A DNA stretch of 45,772 nucleotides from Conidiobolus incongruus B7586 (taxonomy: Eukaryota; Entomophthoromycota; Entomophthoromycetes; Entomophthorales; Conidiobolaceae), in NCBI GenBank assembly GCA_000697335.1, contig JNEM01016134.1:1-45772 (forward strand). The letters run 5' to 3'. Of this stretch, positions 1-11,722 are shown one piece after another. The notes below the pieces were generated by a model that saw nothing but the letters and a program-made list of their open reading frames with translations, made no database searches and had not been told where the DNA came from. How positions within the stretch are numbered: the stretch's first letter is position 1; every line of letters starts with the position of its first letter. Both the position numbers and the translations under genes were made by a program.

Positions 1-1157
1 ATTAATAGTAGTAAAATAATTAGTTTGTTAGATTTAAATATTTTAAGTTATATTTTTCTTAATCAAAAGTTTTTAATATAGGTTTTGTAAATGGTAGTAA
101 ATTTTTAAAAATTAATATTTTAGATTTATTTAGTAATTAAGCTACTATCATCATTAAAATAATATAAAGGTATTTATTTATTAGTATAGTTATAGATTAT
201 ATTAAATATAAATAAATATAAGTTATAAATAAAATTTAAAATAATAATAAATAAATTTAATATAAATAATTATTAATTTTCTAATAAAGTTTTTAATAAT
301 TTTATTATTGTTACCATATAAGCAAAGTAATAGAATGTTACTAATATAGTATAAAGGAAAACTTAATATAAAAGTAATATAGTATAGAATATGATGGAGA
401 ATAATCCTGTCAATTACTCAAGAAACTCCAATTACTGCAGGATTCAAGAAGTCACATTGGAGATATCACACCCCATGAACTAGTTGATCCTATTACTTTC
501 TGCCTGTAAGTTGTTTATGTCCACAAAAATCAACAATGGAACCTAATATAAGATTATCACAAGCAAACTAATAAACACATCTTCTATCTTCATTTTCAAA
601 AGTATACCGTCTCTAAGTTTTTCTTGTAGCCCTCACAAAAGTGTTGAGTCGTGACGAGCGTGAGATATTTACTTTATTCAAAGAACCCGATTCGTAACAA
701 GTTATTTTCACCCACTTTGGTGAACCCCAATAATTTCCCTTAATTACGTGGTAATTTATCGTTTACCACTGGCGATTCCCTGTTTAAGCTTGTAAAGCCC
801 ATTGTTGTCAGTGTTAACACCTGACAAATATAATAATATAACATAAAATAAAATATGAAAATATAAACAAAGTTTAATTAAGCTATAAATTAAAATAAAT
901 GACTAATATATTAAAACTCATATTAAATAGCACTAATATCTTATAATATTAATAGAATATAATTTTAATCTTAAAAATATTATAAAAGATAAAAAATAGT
1001 AAGAATTGAGAGAAAAAAGAAAAACTTAGTTTATTAAATAATTCAATGTTTTTTATATAATTAATTTAGCTATAAAATATAAATAAATTATATAATTTAT
1101 AATTAATCAAATTATAAAGAAATATATATAAGAATTTAATGAATTAATCTTTTAATA
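1..1157 (-). mobile_element. AT-LTR retrotransposon, partial copy at window edge
   Basis: Positions 1-316 match 45045-45350, the internal part next to the LTR of the copy at the other end of the window. Positions 317-1157 match the LTR at 45351-45748, once the 435-bp insertion at 392-826 is set aside. The element reads on the minus strand: directly inside the LTR edge the minus strand reads TGGTAACA (309-316), as expected of a tRNA primer-binding site, so this is the 5' LTR and the body runs off the left edge. It is an old fossil, strongly AT-eroded, with no usable reading frame. Whether it is Ty3- or Ty1-type cannot be told from what is here. Confidence 0.75.
392..826. mobile_element. 435-bp LTR-like element, copy 1 (well preserved)
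   Basis: This block begins TGATGG and ends CCTGACA, so it has TG...CA ends. It lies within the LTR of the AT-LTR element and is flanked by AATA on both sides (388-391 and 827-830), a candidate 4-bp target-site duplication. A second, much more eroded copy is at 1883-2319. Its composition is clearly richer in G and C than the surroundings, so it is younger than the LTR it sits in. I see no coding sequence. A solo LTR of a second retrotransposon family is the best reading; a non-autonomous element is the alternative. Confidence 0.6.
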
Positions 1158-1566
1158 ATATATTTGAAAAAAATTAATAAAGCTATAATTATTCAAAATA
1201 TTAATAATATTTTATAATATGAAAAACTAATTAAAAATACAATATAAAAAATCTTAAATTCAAGTTAATTTATTAATTAAATATATTAATAAATTTATTT
1301 AAATATTAAAGATTTTAATTATTAAAGTTATATTAAATAATATAAATAAATTATAATAATTTAATTATAGTAAAAATAGTAATAATAATAATATTTTAAA
1401 AATAAAAATAACTAATATTTAAATATATTAAGAGATTAAAGAAAGACTATATTCCTTAATTAAATTAATTATATATATATTTATATATAGGTTAATTTTA
1501 AATATAAAAATAATTTAATTATTTATATTTAATATAGATATTGAGTTATTTTTAAGAAACTAAAGA
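1158..1566. other. AT-rich stretch between two LTR fragments
   Basis: About 410 bases of near-pure A/T with no open frame, no recognisable gene and no clear match to the LTRs on either side. It is probably eroded transposon interior or old flank. Confidence 0.4.
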
Positions 1567-2349
1567 TATAAGTATAATGATAATAAAACCAATATATTAA
1601 GAAATTATACTGAATATAGCATTTGTATGATAAATTAATATATCACAAAAAATCTTATTTAGGTTTGATAAATACAACAATTAATAAAGATATATTGGAT
1701 TAATATAAGATACTATCAATATAGTATTATATAAATAAATATAGTTTTAATTTATAAATAGTCATAAATATTAGAAAATAATAAAAATAAAAACAAAAAA
1801 ATCATATTTATTTATTAAATTAAAAATATTATCATAATTGAATTATTTTAGAGTTTTATGATCTATATAGAGTTATATATATTGATTGCAAATAATTTTG
1901 TCAATTGCTTAAAAAACTATAATTACCATATTAAATTTAGAAGTCATATTAAAAAACACTTTTTTTTGAACTAGGTGATTATATTACTTTCTGTCACTAA
2001 GCCATTCTTATCTATAAAAATCAATAATAAAAGCTAATATGAGATTATCACAAACAAATTAATAAACACATCTCTTTTTATCTTCATTTCAAAAGTATCT
2101 AGTCTTTCAGTTTTTCTTGCAACCCTCATAAAAGTGTTAAGTTATGATAAGTGTGAGATAATTATTTTACACAGAGAACTCAATTTAAAGTAAGCCATTT
2201 GAATCTTATTTAGTGAACCCCATCAATTTCCTGTAACTCTTCAGTAACTTGTTGTTTACCACTGGTGGTTTACTGTTTAAGCTCTCAAAGTCTATTTCTT
2301 CCCATAATTACAGTCGTCAATAAAGATTTTGAGAATTAGTCTCTTAACA
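1567..2349 (-). mobile_element. Diverged AT-LTR copy interrupted by a second element
   Basis: The left part (1567-1882) opens with TATAAGTATAATG, the same opening as the LTRs at 39141 and 45351, and keeps weak similarity through the LTR middle. The right end (about 2320-2349) resumes the LTR tail and closes in CTCTTAACA, i.e. TGTTAAGAG on the minus strand, which gives the TG...CA ends expected of an LTR. The gap between the two parts is exactly the second 435-bp-type element (1883-2319). It is an old, broken fossil, apparently a solo LTR. Confidence 0.5.
1883..2319. mobile_element. 435-bp LTR-like element, copy 2 (eroded)
   Basis: This aligns end to end with 392-826, including shared blocks such as TGTCAATT near the start, AACACATCT in the middle and GTTTACCACTGG near the end. 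It begins TGATTG and ends GTCA. It is much more A/T-shifted than copy 1, so it is older or more heavily mutated. Like copy 1 it sits inside an LTR of the AT-LTR family, but at a different point in that LTR. It is non-coding. Confidence 0.6.
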
Positions 2350-3368
2350 AAAGAACTATTCTTTAAACATATTCAAATTTTATCATCTAATGTTAGTAAT
2401 TTCATATCTTATATAAAGGAAAACTATCATTATCTAACTTAGATTATAATTTATTTTATTTAATGGCAAATTTTTTAATTATTCAATATAAATATTTTTA
2501 TAAAATCAAAAATATAAGGATTGTTTTTCATTTTGTACATTGATCAAATTTCATAAAGCAGTTAAATGTTTAGAAATATTTTAATATTACAATTTTTTCT
2601 AAGATTATATCATAATTAATCTATTTGTGATGTTTTTAATGTTAATGGATATCCAGTAACTAGTTAAGTCTAATTTAAAATATTATTGAGATTATTAATA
2701 TTTGTTTTATTATTTGATTAATAGTTGTTTTAATATTTTTTATTATTAAAAATGAATTAATAATTAATCAATTTGAATTCGCTATCCTAAATTAAAAAAA
2801 TTCCAAATTACCATATAAATCATTTATATAATTTAACAATCCTCATCTTGTGATTATATAAAATTACATATATTTGATAATAAAATTTCAAAAATAAAGC
2901 ATATATATTTATTCGAAAAAATTTAATTATAGATATGTAGATTTTCAGATATTATACATTATAAGATAATAAATTATATATAAATTATATTGAATACAAA
3001 GATGATAAATATTTTAATTGATATTGAAATATTTAAAGTGGTCCTAAATTTTTAATTTTTCAAACATTACATAAATTTTTATTTACATATAATTAAGATT
3101 AATCAAGTTTGTTACTAAACACTCTCAAATATTCTCACCTTATTGATATTGATACATTTAAGTAATTTGATTTAATCGTTGATATATCAATAATATTTCT
3201 AATTTTTCTCGTTACTTGTCTTTGAATTAAACAATTAAAAATATTGATTTGTAAATAGATAGTATATTAAATCTGTATAATATAGAAATAAATTAATAAA
3301 ATTATGATTTATAACTCAATATCTTGAAAATATTTTGATTTTAAGAAAATCTAATTCTAACTTAATAT
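2350..3368. other. AT-rich intergenic stretch, nothing recognised
   Basis: About 1 kb of low-complexity A/T sequence. I see no open frame with coding character, no RNA gene and no repeat ends. Confidence 0.5.
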
Positions 3369-3701
3369 TAACACGAGTTGGGAAAGCCGTGTTCGGGTTA
3401 ATTTAAATACAAGAGAGAGATCTGGGGAATTCTAGGTAACTGTTAGGGAGAGGGAGTATATTGGTTTAAGGCAGATAGCTGGGAGGACCCAGATCGAGCT
3501 CGTCATCTTGATGATAGCTCTAATTCCGGGTTTTATATATAGAGTGAATAGGGTAAGGGGATTTATGGCGTTTTCCGGTGGCTTGTAACATCAGTTAATT
3601 AAAGGGCAGAGCTGAAGTAGCTGATCATGTGAGGAGGAAATGACCCTTATATTTAGTTGATGTAAGCATTTAGTAGGAGAGGAGTCTCCCGACTCGTGAC
3701 A
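3369..3701. mobile_element. GC-richer 333-bp element with 18-bp terminal inverted repeats
   Basis: The block stands out sharply from its AT-rich flanks. Its left end TAACACGAGTTGGGAAAG and the reverse complement of its right end, TGTCACGAGTCGGGAGAC, match at 14 of 18 positions. ATAT flanks both sides (3365-3368 and 3702-3705), a weak candidate 4-bp target duplication in such AT-rich DNA. A TATA-like run is at about 3532-3540. There is no open frame of note. A TGTCACGAGTC-type end suggests a solo LTR on the minus strand; a MITE is the alternative, because the inverted repeat is long for an LTR. Confidence 0.5.
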
Positions 3702-5143
3702 ATATAATACCCGAATTTGGATACTTTAATCCATAATTTTTCATTTGAGGCTATGATGGTATTAATAATATTTTTTGTATTTTTAAACTAAAATTAATTT
3801 TTCTCAACTGGTTATAATAATCTTATATCATATCATTTAATTCGTTCCTAGAATTTCCATTGATCTTTAGCTTATTTATAAAAAATCAAAAAAGCAAAAT
3901 TTTATAAAATAAGTAATTTACCAAAAATTTATCAAATAGCATTATGTTATTTTTTCCTGAATTTAAGACTGGAAAGATGGGGGGAAAGCTAACAAGTATA
4001 TTGGGAGTAAAAACATAAAAGTAATGCTAATATAGTCTAATTACACATCTAAACAAATCATACTTAATAAAACAATAGAATACTCTTGGTACTAGGTAAT
4101 GATTTGTAATAAGCATCATACAAGCACAAAATATGATAATTATAGATATTTGCATATATCACATAAACAAGGCAAAACTTTCAAATGCCTTCAATATCAT
4201 GTAGAAATGGATCAAAACATCAATACTGCTAGAAACACACTCCTTTAATATCTAACAATTAATTGAGCCAGTCTTCCAAAATTGGTGTTGGGGTTCATCC
4301 TCCTAGGGTCTCTGGTCTCTATACAGAACTTGGACAGGAGTGATAAATTTGATCAACTTTGGACAAGTTTAATTTTAAGCGTTAGTATCTTTATTGTAAT
4401 TGAAAACTTTAATTAAAATATGAGTTGATGTTATTGAAAATATTATTATTTTGCAAACTCTGATTAAGGAACTGGATAATCGATTAGCCAAAATTATTAA
4501 TTTAAATTAGAATAATATATAAACCCATATCAATCATTTAGATTTGTGGATCTGGTAGGTTCTTTCCCATTAATCGTATAGTAAAATATACATTTTTGAT
4601 TAAAGGTAATCACAATTAAATTTTTATGATTAAATTCAATCATGTTTTGATACAACTTGCCAAAGATAATCAAGTCACAAATATATCATATTATACAAAA
4701 TCAGTTTGAAAACAATTAGTAATATTGAGCCATTTCTTATCTTAATAAGTATAAAGAGGTTAAATATTCATATAATGTACAAAATTTCCATATCAATAAA
4801 ATGACATTTAATATAATCGCTAAATGTAAATTATATAGAATATACAACATTAAATTCTACAATTATATTGACTTATATAGCAAATATTAGAATATGATTA
4901 GTTAAAAATGTGTATTATAAATCAAAATCGAAAGATAATATGAAAAAAAATAAGATATCAATCCAAAATCATGAGGGTATCATGTGACTTGCTAAATAAC
5001 CGTCCACTATATATAAATGAATTACAGTACTTGAAATTGGATAACTTTTTAAATTCGAAAAAAATATTATTAATTGAATTATCATTTCTTTTCAAGATTT
5101 TTAAATAGTTTGATTATAATATATACAAATTAACTCGATTAAA
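3702..5143. other. Intergenic, upstream of the aminotransferase gene
   Basis: AT-rich with no convincing gene. A slightly more GC-rich patch around 4260-4340 has no coding frame I can support and may be an eroded transposon relic. The last few hundred bases should hold the promoter of the downstream gene. Confidence 0.4.
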
Positions 5144-6761
5144 ATGGGTTTATTAAGACGTAGTACTTATTTACTTAAATCTTTTAGCTCTGCTAAAGCT
5201 TTTTACTCCTCCACTGCTAATTTGAGGCCTTTAAGTGTAAGCGATCTTTTTGATTTTCAACTAGCTTATTCATACTTTTTAGTTTTATTCGCGTTATTGT
5301 TGCTCTAAGACTTTTATTATAGTATTACAATTGACTATTGATATTGAATTTCAAATCTAATCTATTTTATTGCAATTATCATGATCTAATTTCTCTTTGT
5401 GAAAGATCAGCTACAGCTGGATATTTCTTCAGATACACTATTGAATTTTTTATATTGATGTTATCTTCATAAAAATGCTTTAATACCTTTTACATGAAAA
5501 AACCAACTATTGAAACCAGATATCATCTTTCTATATTAAACATATTCAATGATTAAATTATATTTTCTGAAAATGCATAACTATGCAATCATTATATTTA
5601 CATTAGCATTTATTAAATTCATCAGATTTAATATTAGAACTTACTTATTAAAACTTCATTATTTAGGCTGCTGATCTCAAAATTACAAAGACCACCAATC
5701 CCAAGCCACTTATTCCCAATAAAGACTTGGTATTCGGCCATACCTTTGCTGATCATATGTACACAGTCGACTGGCAAAGCGACAAGGGCTGGATCAATCC
5801 AGAAATTAAACCCTATCAACCGCTTGTTCTGGATCCCAGTTCTTCTGTTTTCCACTACGCCTTCTGCTGTTTCGAGGGTATGAAAGCCTACAAGGGTACT
5901 AAAGGTGAAATCAGACTTTTCCGCCCTGATTTGAATATGGCCCGTCTTAATCGCTCTGCTGAACGTATTGCTTTGCCCACTTTCGACAGTGAACAATTAA
6001 TTGAATCCATTAAGAAATTGATCAAATTGGACGAACGCTGGATTCCTAGCGAAAAGGGATACTCTCTCTATATTCGTCCCACTTTGATTGGTACTCAAGA
6101 ATTTATTGGTGTTGCCCCTTCTAACAGAGCCAAATTATTCGTTATCACTTCCCCAGTCGGTCCCTACTACAAGACAGGATTTAAGGCCGTGTCCCTCTTA
6201 GCTACTTCATCGTTCATTCGTGCCTGGCCTGGAGGTACTGGTAATGCTAAGATTGGCGGTAACTACGCTCCCGGTATCAAACCTCAAATCCATGCCATTG
6301 GCCAAAACTGCGCCCAAAACTTGTGGCTTTTCGGTCCTGAAGAATACTTAACTGAAGTTGGTACCATGAACTGTTTCGTTTACTGGAAGAATGAACAAGG
6401 TGAAATCGAACTCGTCACACCTCCCCTCGATGGTACCATTCTTCCTGGTGTCACTCGTCAATCCATCTTAGAATTGGCTAAGTCTTGGGGCGAATTCAAG
6501 GTCTCAGAACGTCCTATCACCATCTATGATATCAGACGCGCCCTTAAGGAGAATAGATTATTAGAAATGTTCGGATCTGGTACTGCTTGTATTGTTTCTC
6601 CTATTAAGGAAATCGTCCACAATAGTGAAAGTTTGCAAATTCCTTTAGATCCTAAAAACCCCAACAGTCAAGCTGGACCTATTACAGCTCGCTTCAATGA
6701 CACCATTTTAAGCATACAAAATGGTGAAATTCCTCATGAATGGTCTGTTGTTGTTGAATAA
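5144..6761 (+). CDS. Branched-chain amino acid aminotransferase, probably mitochondrial
   Basis: Two exons, 5144-5236 and 5667-6761, separated by a 430-nt GTAAGC...TTAG intron; 395 aa. It is a fold-type IV PLP enzyme that interconverts leucine, isoleucine and valine with their 2-oxoacids using glutamate/2-oxoglutarate. The PLP lysine is K226 in GNAKIGGNYAPG, followed by EVGTMN (E261) and the GSGTACIVSP loop. The CxxC redox pair of the human mitochondrial enzyme is not present, since the second position is Ser. Exon 1 encodes an Arg/Ser-rich, acid-free leader beginning MGLLRRSTYLLKSFSS, typical of a mitochondrial presequence, which supports this start. The intron is much longer than the ~50-60 nt typical of this window, so the leader exon is set far from the body. 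AATAAA-like signals lie right at the stop codon. Confidence 0.93.
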
Positions 6762-8871
6762 ATAAAATAAATTAATTATTATAATGATTAATTACAGCTT
6801 TTATTATATATTTTGAGAAAATATTATTAATTAATAAGCTTGAATACTTCATTTAAAAATACATATTTAACTTTAACACTTATAACATATTTTGAAAATT
6901 CTATCATTTATGATAAAATTATTTTTAGTAATAAGAATCAATCCATGGTTTTATTTTAAATTGCATTTTAATTAGAGGTGAATTAAACTTTGAAAACATT
7001 CGAATTTCGAATTGTTGGTATTTAAGAATTGATATCAAAAATATATTTGATACATAATTTATAAAGTTAATACTGATTTCCATATACTTGTTGAATTATG
7101 AAATATTTTCGCCATAATAATGAGTTTTCTTTTCGAAAATTATTCAAAACATTTAAAACTTATAAACCATATATAAGATCAAAGAGTAATATTTGAACCT
7201 ATTTTAAATTTTATTTCTACAAAATTGATGACAATGATTTTAGAGATGTATTTTTAGATGAAAATACCAGTCAAAATAATATTTCGCTTAAATTGATAGA
7301 TAGAAGGGAGAATTTAGGATAAATATTTTGATAATTATTGAAGATTATAATAAATTATCTGTTCTTTATTTTTTGATAGTTTGTTAATGATTATCAACTA
7401 AAGAAAAATGAGCGATGTCTTTTACATATTGATAAATTGTATTTGATATTTGGATATGATATTTGTATTACATATCATGATCTCGTAAATTTAATAAATT
7501 AAAATTGCTTATTTTACATTTCATAAATAGAAATCAATTCAGAAGTAGATGCTCCGTTTATAAGATATCATTCAAATATCAAAAATTATTCATACTAGAT
7601 ATTTTGATATGGATTTTATTACCAAGTTATAAATTTAAGAAACTGATACTAAGTTTTGGTTCGATATATTCATTTGATACCCAATATCATTGAAATCATT
7701 TATTATTATTTTAAAGTCAAACATGCTATTCAAATACATCATATTTCAGTTATCATTCATTGTGATTATTTGTAATCCGCAAAGCAATAAAAAAATGAAC
7801 ATATATGATGAAATGACTGTCAAAATATATACAAGATATGTTTTTCTGTTTTTCTGTTTTTCTGTTTTCAAGTTGGTTGGTATATGGTTGAGATAATAGA
7901 AAACAGGTATATGAATTCCATATTAAGTAATATTAAAAACATATATAATTAGGATCATATTAATTATTTAATTGAAATTTCCAATATCTACTGAATAACT
8001 CTAATAATTGATGAAAGATTGATTAAATATAAATATATTTATATTTTAATATATTAGTATATTTATGGAAGATAGCCGGATCTAATATAAAATAATCTGA
8101 ATGTTATAAATTCAGGAGTGATGGCAATTTACCTTAAGGGAATTGGCTCAGATCATCAAAATACATTTGCTATTACGTAATACAAACGATCAGTTGATAG
8201 TATATGATATAGTATCATTTTGAACAGTTGTATTATACTAATATATATTAATATAAATTAATTAATTATATATTTACGGTTGATATCTAAACTAAATAAT
8301 CAAAATTTATAATTTAATTCATAATATTAACTTGAATTAACTTTAAAAATATAAATTTTGAAGCATATAGCCAAAATAATGAACCAGAATATTATGGATG
8401 TGTGCTTCATAATCTGATCCGCTAAAGTTATTTGAGTCATGAGAAATAAGCTTATAAAATTAAATTGACATAAAATAATGAAAATATTTAGAATTTAAAA
8501 AATTTACAGAATAAAAAAAATAGCAAGATGGATAAATCAAATTAAAAAATCAAATTCAAGAGTGTTATGAATAATAAATTTACATATGTGAGGTTTACAA
8601 TTGTTAAATATATTTTCGAAGATGTAATTTAAAGGTAGATTTAATCATAAAATTCCATGGTATAAAAACAGTGAGATGAATCAATGTTACTTGAATGATT
8701 TTCGTTTCTAAGTCAACACCAATATAGTTGATGGTATATAGCCTATAAAAGACTTGAAGAATTTGTTTAAAAACTCATGATATATAAATAAATATATATC
8801 AATTTGTGTAATTCAACAGTAATTACTATTAAATTAAATTTTTGCGCGAATTTGTTGATTATAATATGGCT
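6762..8871. other. Intergenic between convergent genes
   Basis: About 2.1 kb of AT-rich DNA between two convergent genes. Open frames at 7505-7896 have random-looking composition and no family signature, so I do not call them. A short tandem repeat of TTTTCTG lies at about 7841-7868. Confidence 0.5.
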
Positions 8872-10005
8872 TTAGTTATATGAATTGTTGGAAGTGTGGT
8901 GGGTATTTTGGGAGTTATTGGAATTATAATGGTTGTTACGATAGTTGGGGCGATTGTTATGATAGCTGCTGTTATCATTGTTAGAGTGATGGTAATTACC
9001 GCGACCACGGTAGTAACCGCCACGATTACTACCTCTGCCACGATGTCCACCTCTGCCACGGGGAACATGTGTTTGTCCAAATGTTTCCAAGTTATTACGT
9101 CGTTCTTGATTGTTTCTAGCTCTACGATCCATTGAATCTCCATTAGATTGTTTATCATTCGATTCACAAGAAATATTATCGAAAAATGATTTTCCTTTGT
9201 TATAATATGTATCAGACGATGGGTTAGAAGCAGTGGGAGCTTCAGCAGAATCAGAGCCGTTAGAAATACTCATTTTACGGAATTCTTGTTGCAATTGGGA
9301 CTTATCAAACTTAGCATTGGATTGTTCGAAATCAAAATCAGCACGAGGAACTACTGGTCTTCTTCTATTATGGGGATAGGAAGAGCCTCGGGATTTATAA
9401 TTATGACCGTCATAGGGGCCATTTTGAGAACCTGATCCAAACTCCGATGATTGCTGTTGTTGATTATATTGTCCTTGATTAGAAGTATCAGCATTAGAAG
9501 GAGCTTTCCAAGCATTAGTAGATTGAGGAGAGTATTGGTTGTTATATTGAGTGTTTTGCCCGGATGCTAAAGAATTATTGTTAGCATTAGCTTGGGAAAT
9601 GGGTTGAGCAGGACGAGTGTAGTTATTGGAAGAAGTAGGAGAAGTTTGAGTTTGGACGGGGGGCTGAGGTTCAGGCTGATGTTGAACAGAAGCTTGGATA
9701 TGATCGCTAAAAGTAACAATATTTAAGTTGGCAACTTCAGAACCATTAAAAAGACGAATTGATTCGACTACAGAGCTAGGGGGAATCATCTTAGTAGGAT
9801 CGATTTCACGGTCTTCTGTACCAAAGCATTGGACTAGAAAATTAAAAAACAGGGTTAAAATACAAAATGTGTCAAAATGAAATATATTACCATCTCTCAA
9901 AGTAACAGCAGAACCGATGGGATCAATGTGGTAGACAGTACCCTGGTATCTTAAGTTATTTTTGGTAAATAAGTTGATTCTTGAACCGATATAGGACTGA
10001 CTCAT
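8872..10005 (-). CDS. SCD6: LSM14/Scd6-family mRNA-binding translational repressor
   Basis: Minus strand, exons 9891-10005 and 8872-9833, with a 57-nt intron (9834-9890) that is open in frame, so an unspliced reading looks like one ORF. Spliced protein 358 aa. Splicing restores the Lsm-domain block LRDVQCFGTEDREID, matching the family's VRSFGTEDR segment. Order: N-terminal Lsm domain (about 1-80, starting SQSYIGSRINL), a long Gln/Asn/Ser-rich linker, FDF motif (ADFDFEQ, about 203-209), FFD box (KSFFDNIS, about 253-260), TFG box (LETFGQ, about 287-292), then an RGG/Asn-rich tail. The family works in P-bodies with the DEAD-box helicase Dhh1/DDX6 and binds eIF4G through RGG repeats. It is divergent from the next gene across ~820 bp. 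Confidence 0.93.
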   Translation of the reverse strand: MSQSYIGSRINLFTKNNLRYQGTVYHIDPIGSAVTLRDGNIFHFDTFCILTLFFNFLVQCFGTEDREIDPTKMIPPSSVVESIRLFNGSEVANLNIVTFSDHIQASVQHQPEPQPPVQTQTSPTSSNNYTRPAQPISQANANNNSLASGQNTQYNNQYSPQSTNAWKAPSNADTSNQGQYNQQQQSSEFGSGSQNGPYDGHNYKSRGSSYPHNRRRPVVPRADFDFEQSNAKFDKSQLQQEFRKMSISNGSDSAEAPTASNPSSDTYYNKGKSFFDNISCESNDKQSNGDSMDRRARNNQERRNNLETFGQTHVPRGRGGHRGRGSNRGGYYRGRGNYHHSNNDNSSYHNNRPNYRNNHYNSNNSQNTHHTSNNSYN

Positions 10006-10823
10006 GATGACGCGCTAATAATTTAAATTGAATGTGTTGAGGAGAGATGAAATGATAAAGTATTGAGTTAATTACAATTAAATCGAATCAATTATATAAT
10101 GATTTATCTTTTTAATGTAATGGGCTGGGATCCCTAACTTTAACTCAATAAAATATGATTACTAACGTAAATGAGGATTGACTGATAACCAACCAATGGT
10201 TCAAGTTAGGTATAGAAAGAGATTTTATATTATTTTTCCCGTATTAAAATCAATAGCTTTCATACACTAGTTATAAATCTGATGATAATGCATTTTACAT
10301 TTATAATCCCACTCTTTATTTTTTGACATTCCAAACTATGATTGGTTATTTTTCTCATGTTGAAATATTTTTTGTTTAGCAGCCAGAATGAGGAATGGGA
10401 GATCATATATCCTAAAATAGCTCCTTCTTTTTTAAAATAATTATAATTTTCTTAAAATATCATTTTTTCATTAAATACAATCAATTCTATTTTCGACAGT
10501 TGATACTATCCTAAACTACTTATTAAATAACGAGCTTTAAGTCTAATTGGTTATATTGATATAACTACAAATTAACAAATATAGGATTATCTTGTTAAAT
10601 ACTATTATAACCATTTTAATGCCACACTTTATCTCCAACACTTCTAAATTTTAATATTTTTATTTTATATTTATTTGAAACAAAAATTTAAAATTGTTTA
10701 AAAAAATAAAATAACAAAAATGGATACCATCAAATTTTCAAATATCTTAATCAAATATTTAAAATGCATAAATTTAACAAAATCACTGCTTTTTTAATTT
10801 TATTCTCAAAATACTATATCAAA
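10006..10823. promoter_or_regulatory. Shared divergent promoter region of SCD6 and dsc3
   Basis: 818 bp between two start codons facing away from each other. It is AT-rich, with a small GGGATCCC palindrome at 10127-10134. No factor site can be assigned with confidence. An in-frame upstream ATG at 10764 precedes the preferred dsc3 start. Confidence 0.35.
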
Positions 10824-11722
10824 ATGGCAGAATCTTCAACTATACCTTTTTTAATATATTTTAAAGTTCGAATGCCAACGGGCGATGTGGAAGTAGTAGG
10901 AAACCAAGATGAAAACATATTAAATATAAAACAAAAAGTATGTATAACTATTTTAATTCATATTAACAAAAAATTAATTTTAATTAGCTCGCTCAACAAT
11001 TAGAATCTAAGCCCTCTCCAGATTATATTAGACTAATTCACAGAGGCAAGCTTCTGAAAGACACGGATTCGTTTGATGTGTTTCCTTCTATCAATGATAA
11101 TTTTGGGTCACCCGAATCTCCCATTGTTTTGCATGGTCTTATTTCAGATCATGTTCCTACTCAAGAAGACCAGCAGGTATATAATTATCACAATAATATT
11201 TATTTTAAGTATTTATGACATCGTTTTAGTCACCTCAAATAACACCTCTCGTTGGTTTTGACAGATTAAGGGAAGCTGGGTTTTCTGAGCAAGATATTCA
11301 ACAATTAAGAGCCCAATTCCAACTCTTAAATAATATAGATCCTAATGATGATGGTAAAAATGAAATTTAATCTATTTGATAACATAACTTATTTAAATTA
11401 GATGAGCAAGGCGAACAATCTCGTCAATTAGAGGAAGCTTGGATAGATAACGCTACTCAAACACTACCAGATGGATCTCCCTCTGGCTCATACTACGAAA
11501 TGGCTTTAGGTATGTCTTTAGGGTTCTTTCTTGGAGTTATAATACTATTCTGGATTAAAGAAGGTATATTTAGTCGGAGACAGCAAGTTGGTAAGTTTCA
11601 CTTGAAAATAATAATTGATAAAAATCTAACTAACAAATACAATAGGCATTTTGACAGGATTAGTTTTCAACTTTATTCTTGGGTTCTGGATAAGCTTTAT
11701 GACACAATCCCGATTTGATTAA
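10824..11722 (+). CDS. dsc3: Dsc3-like subunit of the Golgi Dsc E3 ubiquitin ligase (DUF2407)
   Basis: Five exons: 10824-10937, 10988-11176, 11230-11353, 11402-11590, 11646-11722; 230 aa. A ubiquitin-like N-terminal domain (IYFKVRMPTGDVEVV ... DYIRLIHRGKLLKDTDSF, about 10-75) is followed by the DUF2407 C-terminal signature VGFDRLREAGFSEQDIQQLR and LEEAWIDN, then two membrane spans (about 177-194 and 207-224). This is the layout of fungal Dsc3, a subunit of the membrane ubiquitin ligase that acts in SREBP activation and in Golgi/endosome protein quality control. The start at 10824 (ATCAAAATGGC) is chosen because Dsc3 proteins begin just before the ubiquitin fold; 10764 would add 20 residues. 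All introns are about 48-55 nt and GT-AG. Confidence 0.85.

Noticed and set aside
4200-4340. Slightly GC-richer patch that might be a gene fragment or repeat
   Set aside because: No open frame, no inverted ends and no second copy in the window, so I do not call a feature.
5634-5996. Minus-strand open frame of 120 codons within the aminotransferase gene
   Set aside because: Antisense shadow of a strongly conserved coding exon.
7505-7896. Two adjacent open frames (62 and 68 codons)
   Set aside because: Composition is random AT-rich, with no motif, no plausible splicing and no family signature.
8859-9167. Long open frames on both strands over the end of SCD6
   Set aside because: They are shadows of the RGG/Asn-rich repeats of SCD6; low-complexity Ile/Thr/Val strings.
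9834-9890. Reading straight through the SCD6 intron as coding
   Set aside because: The 19 extra residues are hydrophobic Phe/Leu-rich and break the Lsm domain; splicing restores the family block.
10764-10823. Upstream in-frame ATG for dsc3
   Set aside because: It adds 20 residues not expected before the ubiquitin-like fold, and the context at 10824 is better. Kept as an alternative only.
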